The notes under the pieces: model-generated | What the model saw: the letters and a program-made list of their open reading frames with translations, nothing else | What the model was told of the DNA's origin: nothing | Databases searched by the model: none | Translations under genes and position numbers: made by a program | Shown: piece by piece, positions 8,603-16,553 of the stretch | Layout of the letters: every line of letters begins with the position of its first letter | Position numbering within the stretch: position 1 is the first letter of the stretch | Source: a virus | Strand: one strand, 5' to 3' | Virus record (IMG/VR): IMGVR_UViG_3300006916_000197 | Coordinates: 1 to 32,135 of that record | DNA length: 32,135 bases

Positions 8603-10834
8603 ATGGCAAAGAAACTAGTACCAGCAGAATTTAAGACACATCTGATTAATCAGATAATCGAATCTGTCACCGAGCGGGCAAATACTGCCTATTATGCTTT
8701 TGTTGGTGATCATGAAACTGTTGCGTCGACACTAGAAGAAATTAATACACCGACTGAGACAGTACGTCAATTAAACTCTGAAGTATTTCGAAATATGATT
8801 TTCGGGAAAAAGATGACTTCTGCCGATATTCGTTTTGTAGTCAATCGTACAAATTGGGAAAGTGGTACAGTATATGAAATGTACGATGATCAATTACTTG
8901 AGCTACAAGATAAAAACTTTTATGTGCTAGTCGATGAAGGCGCTTTTAAACATGTTTATAAGTGTCTGTACAATAATAACGGCGCGCCGAGTACTTCTAA
9001 GCCATTATTTGCAAATGCCAAATACGATGCTGATTTATATACAGTAGGTGATGACTATTATGAAACTGCTGATGGTTATCAGTGGAAATATATGTATAGT
9101 ATCACGTCGACGGTATTTAATAAGTTTGCTACTGAAAAATATATTCCTGTTGTTGCTAATACTGTAGTACAAGATAATGCTGTTGAAGGATCGATCGATG
9201 TTGTAAGAGTTACATTTGCTGGTAAACAATACGATAATTATATTACAAATGCAAAATTTGAAGTTGCAGATATTAATAGAATTACATCAACAATTATCGA
9301 TAGCGCTCCTGAAGGATCAGCAGAAGCACACTTTACTGCAGCTAAAGCCAATCAAACATATCGATTAAAATTAGGCTCAGAACAAACTACAGATTTTTAT
9401 AAAAATACTATATTGTATATTACAAGTGGTGTGGGCTCGGGTCAATATAGAACCATTGAAAAGTCTGCATATATTTCAGATCTCGGCGGTGTATTTGCTC
9501 AATTAGACGAGCAATTTACTACTCTGCCTAACGAAACATCCACATATGAAGTAATGCCTAAGGTGCAAATTATAGGTGATGGCAACCAAACTGCTAATGC
9601 TGAAGCTCGAGCTATCATCAGTCCGTCTGCATCTAATAGTGTAAATCGAGTCGAGATGCTAAATATCGGCAGAAACTATTCATTTGCAAGTGCTAGTGTA
9701 CTTCAGGGTAATCCAGTTTCAAATAACGGAATTACAACTGCGCCTACTCCTGCAACTATTAGACCTATTATTCCGCCACAAGGAGGACATGGCGCTAATA
9801 CTGTTATTGAATTTGGTGCTAGGCGATTGGCATTCTATATGAAGTATAATCGTGATGAAGCAGGTCTCGTTGAACCAACAAATTCTTTTGCTCAGTTCGG
9901 TATTATTCGTGACCCACAATTTGCAAATGTGGCAATATATACTACTGACGAAACTGGTGATTTCGTTGAAGAAGAAGTTGTAAGGCAGTTTTCTAAGTTG
10001 CAAATCGGAGCGACTGGAACTTTTATTAGTAATACTGCGCTGGGTGCTTCTATACAAGATAGTGTAGATGGTGGTAATTATAATCTACACTTTAACACTG
10101 GAGATTATATTTTTCTTAAAACTGAAACATCAGTTCCACAATATTTGTTAACAAAGGTAGCTGCAGGTTCATCTTCTAATACAATTAATTTGACAGACAC
10201 TCCAGAATGGGTGACAGCTACTAATACATCAGTTACTGCTTATTATGTTCATATGCAAGCAGATGCTATCGTCTCAAATAAATCTGCTCCATTGCCTGTT
10301 GGGACACCAAGCAATATTGCTGGTATTTTAGTTAATAACTGTAGACCATTCTTTACTAAAGGTAGTATGATTTATGGTGAAACAAGTAAACAAATAGCTA
10401 CGATTGCTGGAATTGATATAAATAGTAGAATAGGTCAGCATGACGCTGACTTTAGATTCGCTGATTATAATCAAATGTTGAAAATAATCGGTAGTTCGGT
10501 AACTAATGGTCCTTTCACTCAAGACGAAACAATTTTTCAAGGTGTAGATTTAGATCAAGCAACAGCCACAGGACAACTACATTCTACAACCGATACAGGT
10601 GGCTCAGCAACCACTATTAGTCTAACAAATGTTTCAGGTAATTTTAACACATTTACTAATTTGACAGGAAATCTGCGAGGAACACAATTAGTTGCTAGTG
10701 AAAGTGATGCTTTAGATATTAAATACGGTGATCTAGATCCAAATAGAGGTGCTATCCTCTATATTCAAAATGATATACCAGTTGATAGAGACGAAAATCA
10801 ATCAGAAGAAATTCGCGTTATATTGGAGTTTTAA
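8603..10834 (+). CDS. 8: Baseplate wedge subunit gp8, enlarged
   Basis: A 743-residue protein; T4 gp8 is only 334. The N-terminal 200 residues carry the gp8 pattern: a start with NQIIESVTERANTAYYAFVG, a DIRFVVNRTNWESGTVY segment near 70, a VYKCLYNNNGAPS segment near 117, and the hallmark DGYQWKYMYSI beginning at residue 157 followed by KYIPV. The extra roughly 400 residues are beta-rich repeats including FNTGDYIFLKT and a CRPFFTKGSMIYG segment. In T4, gp8 dimers bridge gp7 and gp10. It is 13 bases downstream of the gp7-like gene and 3 bases upstream of the giant DUF4815-type gene. Confidence 0.85.
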   Translation: MAKKLVPAEFKTHLINQIIESVTERANTAYYAFVGDHETVASTLEEINTPTETVRQLNSEVFRNMIFGKKMTSADIRFVVNRTNWESGTVYEMYDDQLLELQDKNFYVLVDEGAFKHVYKCLYNNNGAPSTSKPLFANAKYDADLYTVGDDYYETADGYQWKYMYSITSTVFNKFATEKYIPVVANTVVQDNAVEGSIDVVRVTFAGKQYDNYITNAKFEVADINRITSTIIDSAPEGSAEAHFTAAKANQTYRLKLGSEQTTDFYKNTILYITSGVGSGQYRTIEKSAYISDLGGVFAQLDEQFTTLPNETSTYEVMPKVQIIGDGNQTANAEARAIISPSASNSVNRVEMLNIGRNYSFASASVLQGNPVSNNGITTAPTPATIRPIIPPQGGHGANTVIEFGARRLAFYMKYNRDEAGLVEPTNSFAQFGIIRDPQFANVAIYTTDETGDFVEEEVVRQFSKLQIGATGTFISNTALGASIQDSVDGGNYNLHFNTGDYIFLKTETSVPQYLLTKVAAGSSSNTINLTDTPEWVTATNTSVTAYYVHMQADAIVSNKSAPLPVGTPSNIAGILVNNCRPFFTKGSMIYGETSKQIATIAGIDINSRIGQHDADFRFADYNQMLKIIGSSVTNGPFTQDETIFQGVDLDQATATGQLHSTTDTGGSATTISLTNVSGNFNTFTNLTGNLRGTQLVASESDALDIKYGDLDPNRGAILYIQNDIPVDRDENQSEEIRVILEF

Positions 10835-10837
10835 GTA

Positions 10838-13800
10838 ATGCCCCTTAATACAAACTTATCATCATCTCCTTACTTTGACGATTTCGATAGAAATAATAAC
10901 TACTATCGAATTTTGTTTAAGCCTGCAACTGCGGTGCAAGTACGTGAGGTAAACCAGCTTCAGACTATGCTGCAAGATCAAATCGAGCAGTTTGGTGATC
11001 ACATTCTGAAAGCTGGTACAATTCTTGATGGTTGTAATTTCACATACCATAACTCAATGCCATTTGTAAAAATCTTAGATACTACCAAGAAAGGGGCCGC
11101 GGTAGATGTAAGTAAATTTGCAGGTATGAGTGCAAACGGTCAATTGACAGGTAAAATTGCGTTGATCGATCATGTTGAAGATGGTTTCGAAAGCGATAAT
11201 ATAAATTTAAAAACATTATATGTCACATATTTAGATGACGAAGCTGCGTCTGCAGCAGGCACAACAAATCCTGATGAAGATGAGTTCCTCGCAGGTGAAG
11301 AAATTAGAATCTTCCATCAAGACGAAAGACTCTTTGATATTACCGTAGCTAACAATTCAAGTGGATCAGCTGTCTTTTCTAATAATGATGTTGTAGTAAT
11401 ATTTTCTGCAATCGAAATTAGTACCGCTACTAACGGCGATGCTAATTTCACTAATACATTCGCAGTAAATGATGTAATTTCAGACGTTGCGACAGGCAAT
11501 ATCTCACTGATTGTAACACATGATCCAATACCTCATCCAGAAAATGATAGTTTGATTCTTCGTGTAAAACCAAATTCACAATATCAATATGGCGATCAAA
11601 TTGATGCATCACGTTGGGATATTGAAGTCGATCAGTTACTCGAATGTACAACTGGTAGTGGATCAGGTAATCAATTTAGAGTTGTTTCGTTTATTGGACA
11701 AAACGCTACTGGCAAAATCACTACAACTGCTGGTGGACAAATTCAGTCTGCTGAAATTACTCGCGGAGGATTTGGTTATAATATACTGCCTCATGTTAGC
11801 TTATACTCAGTAGGCGCAACAAATGCTACCGTTTTAAATAATCTTCAATTAGATCCAGAAAACTGGTATCAAACTGTTACAGTCGGAGCTAGTGTAACTA
11901 ATCCCGTAGGCGAAGGCTATGGTATTTCAGTTGCATCGGGTCAAATTTATCAAAAAGGTTTATTCTTGAATGTTGCTCCTCAATTCAAGATGGTAAGTAA
12001 GTTCTCAAATACACCGAGCGATTTGTCAGTCGGTTTTGATAGTACTGAATCAGTAGTAAACGTATTTACAGATGCGACTCTTTATGACAATGCGTCTGGT
12101 TTCCTTAATCAATCTGCTCCTGGTGCAGATCGATTGAGAGTATCACCTGTACTTGTTGTTAGAACTGCTGCCGAAGAGAAGACAGCAACTAATTTCTTCC
12201 CTATCATTCGATTCTCTGAAGGCAAGCCTTTCCAGCAAAATAAGACAACACAATATAATAAGATAGGCGACATGATCGCTCAGAGAACATATGATGAGTC
12301 TGGTAACTATGTTCTCGATGAGTTCCGCGCCACAACTCGATCACCTTTAGATTTCGAAGATTCTGATACTACCTTCTCATATGTAGTCGATCCTGGTCAT
12401 GCATATATCGGTGGATATCGAATTAAGACGGAGACAAACTTTGTCAAGGATGTTAATAAAGGTACAGATACAGTCACTAAAACAGATCAAGATATTGATC
12501 TGAACTATGCTGCATACGTCGAAGTAAATGAAGTTGCAGGTGTTTCATCTTTTAATGACAATGGTACAGTAGTATTAAAGGACACTGCTGCTAATTTTAT
12601 TAGTGGTTACAATTACGACGCAGCTAATACTGTTACTTCATCTCTTGGTGGAACTGCTATTGGTTCTGCTAAGATTAGAAATATGACATATGTAAGCGGT
12701 ATTCAAGGCACATCAAATGCCAAATATCGAATTTATCTGTTCGATATTCAAATGAATAAAGGCAAAAACTTTAAAGATGTAAGATCAATTTACACAGATC
12801 TTGATTCTGGTTTGATGCAAGAAGATGGAATTGCGGATGTCGTTACTATTCAATCAAATCAAAATATTATTCGATCACTTAAATCTGCCGGCGAAGTGCA
12901 AATAGAAGAAGGTGGTAATAACTATATCGTCGATGCTTATGGTGATATTGCTCAAATTGTAGATGCAGATCGAAACGCACTTATTTTTAACACTGGTTTA
13001 CCAGCTTCTAGTATCACTAATACATCATACATTTATCGTACTACAGGTACTACATATTATGATGTAAATACTAGCGGTCAAATTACCGTTGCTAAACAAA
13101 CTAATGCAACTTGGTCGTATTCTTCTGGTAATGGCTATCTTAGCGATCAAGAAGAAAATGATCTAATCATTGTACCAAAACAAGATGTTATTGCCTCAGC
13201 AGATATCGAATCTGGTATGACACTTTCTACATCAAGTGACGGCAATAATCTTTATACTATTACAGATAGTGCAGGCGCTGCAACATTTGTTACTAATATG
13301 AGAGTTGGTGATTGGATTACTGATGGTACAGATGTTGGTCAAATTACGGCAATTGGCGGACAAAATAAACTGACATTTAGATCACAGAGCGGATTGTTTT
13401 CTGGATTATCAAATGCTACAGGTAAATCATTTAAGAGAATTTTCCCTAAGGATATTCCTGTCGATCTTTCTTCACGATCAACAGCAAATGCAGAAGTAAA
13501 TGGTAATGACCTAATCATTAATTTAGGCGTTGCTGTCCCTGCTGCAACAGGCGTATTCAGTGTAACTTTTGATCAACAATATGATAATCAAATTGTATCT
13601 ATGAATGTCCGTCGAGGATATTACGTACTTGTTAATACAACTGGTGATTGGGATAAAGGTAAAAACCTCGGTTTCTCAGGTATTATTCGACTAGTCAATG
13701 TTTATAATGGCACAAGTACGAGTGATACTAATATTACATCGGAATTCTATGTTGATAATAATCAACGAGATGCATATTGGGGACTTGGTTATTTGTATCA

Positions 13801-16540
13801 ACGGCCATCGGCATCTACGACACTCGCTACTGAAATACTTGTAGAATTTGATTATTTGTATGACGGCGATGAACACGGTGCTAAAGTAATAAACTCATAT
13901 AATATTAGTGATGAGCAAGAACTCGCTACTCTACGTGCTAATACTACACCTAATGGAGTAATGCATACTCTTGAAATTCCAGAAATGGTAAGTGAGAGAG
14001 GACGATATTACGATCTTCGTGAATGTATTGACTTTAGACCGATGGCAAAACCCACTGCAGCCGTTACTACTAATCCTGCAACTGCAAACTGCGCATCGTC
14101 TGAAGTGGTATCATTTAATTATAGTCAATATAGATTCCCGAAACCACAAAGCAACTTTGAATATGATATTACATATTATAAAGGTCGCACAGATGAAATC
14201 AGTGTAAAGTCTGATGGTAGTTTCGACGTTACAATTGGTGCTAAAGAATTACAGAAACATACTGAAGCAAATAAATTAAGTCTATATAAGTGTAGTGTAA
14301 AACCATATCCTTCAATTCCTGAGAGACCATCGACAGAATTGAAAGAGATTATGTCTACGTTTGTAGAAAATAGTAATCAGCAATTTGTTAGAGTTAGCAA
14401 ATTCCAAAACCAATTGTTCAAAGTTGATCCGCAGAATCGTGTATATACGATGTCGGAAATTGGTAATCTTGAGAGAAGAATTAATGCTCTCGAATATAAC
14501 CAAAATATGTCAGAACTTGAAAATAAGACAATTAATAAAACAATTCAAAGTTCTGTTGATAGTACATTAGAAAGATTTAAGTTTGGTTTCTTTGTAGATA
14601 ATTTTGAAAACTATGGTCTTTCAAATAGAGACCTATCATATTATAATGCATCTATCTATGAATACGTATTACAGCCCGATAGAACAACACTCAATATTGA
14701 CTTTGAGGTTGCTGCAGTATCTTCGAAGTATGTAATCGGTAATAAGATTACTTTCCCGCATAAGAGAAAAAATCTTGTAAGTCAAACAATTGCTACTTAT
14801 GCGCCATATGTAGAGCCATATGTGCCTGAAATTGAAGAGTTTTGTGAATTTGAATCTAATAGAAATCTACAGAATGTCGGAGATACAACTACTACACCAT
14901 ACGAAAAACTGCAGCGAGTGTGGGAAGAGTTTACATTCGTAGGTACTAACGAAACTGACGGCACGCAAAGATATGTTGAGATTAAATTCTTTAATCCTCA
15001 GGGTGGTATTTCATATGAAGTAATTCAATCTAAGACTCCACCGACATTAAATAGTCAAGAAACAGGTACATTACAAGTAGATCCAACTAAAACTGATAAG
15101 TTCGTACCTCTTGGACCTGATGAAGCTATTGAGTTGTATAAGAAATTATATCCAGTCAAAAACGGTAGAAATCAAGTTGTTCCATATTCTACTAATCCAT
15201 GGTTTGAAACTGCAAATCCAACTCCGTCAAATATCAGAGTAACAATAGATGGTACTGGTCCATTTGATTATAAAGCTTGGCAAGGTGCCGGCAAATTACG
15301 ATTTGCATATAATCATCTCAATGGTCGATATATTACGGTTAGAGCCCATAAAGCAAAAGAAGTATTTAACTTTGAAATTTGCTATCCTGCTACTACACAA
15401 GCTGATGCGGTATATGATTCTGGTCAAACAGCTGTAAATACACGACCACCTGCATGTCCTAAAGGTACGTTTAAATACGATCGTTGTGTTGGTAGCACAC
15501 TTTATGTATATCAGTGTGATGGTAACTATGGCACCGAAGTTGGTTATACTGTACCAAATTCACCAAAGTGTTATGTCGCTCCACCGCCAGTTGTTGAACC
15601 GCCTGAAGAAAGTTGTCCTCCAGCTGGTTCGTTCTACAAAGTTTCATGTTCCGGAACATCACAGATAACATACACATATACAGGTAATCAGGGGTCTGGT
15701 CCCGGTGGTTGTACTGTTACGGCGTCAGATACTGTAGTTTGTTCTTCAGCGTGTGGTTGTAATCCGACTACACCAGAACCTGGTTGTACTGATCAAACCA
15801 CACCACCAACAAATAATAGTGGTGATGATGGTTGTGTGAGTACAAACGACCCCGAATGTAATATTGAAGTAGAATCTACTCCACCCCCAATTCCACCTTC
15901 TGGCCCACCTGTGGTTGATCCCGAGCCAGAACCGGAACCGCCCGAAGAGCCAGTTGTTGAGCCGCCAGATCCGCCGCCTCCGCCGCCTCCACCTCCTCCA
16001 CCCCCGCCTACCAAACCTGGCGGTGGCGGTGGTTGTGTACACGTGGACAGCTATTTGCCGGTAGTGACTGAAGGTCAAAATAGAGCACATCAAATGATGC
16101 CCGGATCTGCAGTATTGTTGGGTACTGAAGATCTAGAAATAGTTGAAGGCACTGTTATTAATGCAGTAACTAAACCAGAACCCTGCGTAAGAGTTACAAC
16201 TGAAGCTGGAATTAGTCTGATATGTTCTACGTCAGCACCTCTATGGACCGATGAAGGTAAATACTACGATGCACCAGATGTCGGCGATAAGAAAGTAGCA
16301 GTTATGAAAGATGGTCAAACATGGTTCGATACTGTTATTAATGTCGAAGATATGGGTGTACTTGATGTTAGGCCGATGGATTGCGGCGATAAAAACTTCT
16401 GGGCAGGTGAAAAAGATGGTGAATACATCTTACACCATAACGTAAAGATAAGATTTAAAGATGGTCCAAACTTTGCGCCGATGCACGGTATGTTTAACCT
16501 TTTTGGCACCAATAAAGACCTTATATTAGATAAAAGATAA
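10838..16540 (+). CDS. Giant DUF4815-type virion protein with C-terminal Hint-like domain
   Basis: A 1900-residue protein. The N-terminus (SSSPYFDDFDRNNNYYRILF, then QVREVNQLQTMLQDQIEQFG) is the hallmark of the DUF4815 virion proteins of marine T4-like phages. A second landmark, VYTMSEIGNLERRINALEYN, begins at residue 1202. From residue 1540 there are Cys-rich modules of the type CxGxxxYxYxxDGNxGT, then a Pro/Glu-rich linker ending in 13 consecutive prolines and five glycines, and finally a Hint-like domain (C1733 to N1868) with a 32-residue tail. Position after gene 8 suggests an outer baseplate protein in the place of gp10 or a fibre-attachment protein. The following gene looks like the C-terminal continuation seen in single-chain relatives. 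Proteolytic self-processing is possible but unproven. Confidence 0.85.
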   Translation: MPLNTNLSSSPYFDDFDRNNNYYRILFKPATAVQVREVNQLQTMLQDQIEQFGDHILKAGTILDGCNFTYHNSMPFVKILDTTKKGAAVDVSKFAGMSANGQLTGKIALIDHVEDGFESDNINLKTLYVTYLDDEAASAAGTTNPDEDEFLAGEEIRIFHQDERLFDITVANNSSGSAVFSNNDVVVIFSAIEISTATNGDANFTNTFAVNDVISDVATGNISLIVTHDPIPHPENDSLILRVKPNSQYQYGDQIDASRWDIEVDQLLECTTGSGSGNQFRVVSFIGQNATGKITTTAGGQIQSAEITRGGFGYNILPHVSLYSVGATNATVLNNLQLDPENWYQTVTVGASVTNPVGEGYGISVASGQIYQKGLFLNVAPQFKMVSKFSNTPSDLSVGFDSTESVVNVFTDATLYDNASGFLNQSAPGADRLRVSPVLVVRTAAEEKTATNFFPIIRFSEGKPFQQNKTTQYNKIGDMIAQRTYDESGNYVLDEFRATTRSPLDFEDSDTTFSYVVDPGHAYIGGYRIKTETNFVKDVNKGTDTVTKTDQDIDLNYAAYVEVNEVAGVSSFNDNGTVVLKDTAANFISGYNYDAANTVTSSLGGTAIGSAKIRNMTYVSGIQGTSNAKYRIYLFDIQMNKGKNFKDVRSIYTDLDSGLMQEDGIADVVTIQSNQNIIRSLKSAGEVQIEEGGNNYIVDAYGDIAQIVDADRNALIFNTGLPASSITNTSYIYRTTGTTYYDVNTSGQITVAKQTNATWSYSSGNGYLSDQEENDLIIVPKQDVIASADIESGMTLSTSSDGNNLYTITDSAGAATFVTNMRVGDWITDGTDVGQITAIGGQNKLTFRSQSGLFSGLSNATGKSFKRIFPKDIPVDLSSRSTANAEVNGNDLIINLGVAVPAATGVFSVTFDQQYDNQIVSMNVRRGYYVLVNTTGDWDKGKNLGFSGIIRLVNVYNGTSTSDTNITSEFYVDNNQRDAYWGLGYLYQRPSASTTLATEILVEFDYLYDGDEHGAKVINSYNISDEQELATLRANTTPNGVMHTLEIPEMVSERGRYYDLRECIDFRPMAKPTAAVTTNPATANCASSEVVSFNYSQYRFPKPQSNFEYDITYYKGRTDEISVKSDGSFDVTIGAKELQKHTEANKLSLYKCSVKPYPSIPERPSTELKEIMSTFVENSNQQFVRVSKFQNQLFKVDPQNRVYTMSEIGNLERRINALEYNQNMSELENKTINKTIQSSVDSTLERFKFGFFVDNFENYGLSNRDLSYYNASIYEYVLQPDRTTLNIDFEVAAVSSKYVIGNKITFPHKRKNLVSQTIATYAPYVEPYVPEIEEFCEFESNRNLQNVGDTTTTPYEKLQRVWEEFTFVGTNETDGTQRYVEIKFFNPQGGISYEVIQSKTPPTLNSQETGTLQVDPTKTDKFVPLGPDEAIELYKKLYPVKNGRNQVVPYSTNPWFETANPTPSNIRVTIDGTGPFDYKAWQGAGKLRFAYNHLNGRYITVRAHKAKEVFNFEICYPATTQADAVYDSGQTAVNTRPPACPKGTFKYDRCVGSTLYVYQCDGNYGTEVGYTVPNSPKCYVAPPPVVEPPEESCPPAGSFYKVSCSGTSQITYTYTGNQGSGPGGCTVTASDTVVCSSACGCNPTTPEPGCTDQTTPPTNNSGDDGCVSTNDPECNIEVESTPPPIPPSGPPVVDPEPEPEPPEEPVVEPPDPPPPPPPPPPPPPTKPGGGGGCVHVDSYLPVVTEGQNRAHQMMPGSAVLLGTEDLEIVEGTVINAVTKPEPCVRVTTEAGISLICSTSAPLWTDEGKYYDAPDVGDKKVAVMKDGQTWFDTVINVEDMGVLDVRPMDCGDKNFWAGEKDGEYILHHNVKIRFKDGPNFAPMHGMFNLFGTNKDLILDKR
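15440..15790 (+). repeat. Two Cys-rich modules in the giant virion protein
   Basis: Unit 1 begins at C1540 (CPKGTFKYDRC, then LYVYQCDGNYGTEVGY, then SPKC). Unit 2 begins ESCPPAGSFYKVSC and continues with ITYTYTGNQGSG and a final Cys cluster CSSACGC. Such G-T-F/Y-C-G modules recur in marine phage virion proteins. Cysteines are rare in the rest of this protein, so paired disulfides are plausible. Confidence 0.6.
15862..16033 (+). repeat. Pro/Glu-rich linker with polyproline and polyglycine runs
   Basis: The linker reads ESTPPPIPPSGPP, then an EPEPEPPEEP stretch, a run of 13 prolines and a GGGGG run directly before the Hint-like Cys. It probably forms a stiff spacer that holds the Hint-like domain away from the body. 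The opposite strand shows open frames here only because of the biased composition. Confidence 0.75.
16034..16441 (+). other. Hint (hedgehog/intein)-like domain, C1733-N1868
   Basis: The block A equivalent starts with C1733 (CVHVDSYLPV) right after the glycine run. The block B region is VTTEAGISLICSTSAPLWTD followed by a DVGDKKVAV turn. The terminal block is FWAGEKDGEYILHHNV, matching the usual end of Hint domains with a penultimate His and Asn1868. The first Cys and terminal His-Asn are present. The block B TxxH histidine appears replaced (STSAP), which may weaken or alter the acyl-shift chemistry. Thirty-two residues follow Asn1868, beginning with Val rather than Cys/Ser/Thr. This resembles bacterial-intein-like or hedgehog-type Hint domains, not a splicing intein. 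Confidence 0.65.
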
Positions 16541-16553
16541 TAGGATTATTTAA

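Noticed and set aside
10417-10424. Exact TATAAATA inside gene 8
   Set aside because: It is 414 bases from the next start and encodes D-I-N-S in frame; likely chance in AT-rich DNA.
15746-16093. Long minus-strand open frames rich in Gly or Arg opposite the polyproline linker
   Set aside because: They arise from the biased Pro/Gly codons on the + strand; no RBS or family pattern.
16034-16441. Idea that the Hint-like domain is a splicing intein
   Set aside because: It is at the C-terminus with only 32 residues after the terminal Asn, no Cys/Ser/Thr at +1, no endonuclease insert and a missing block B His.
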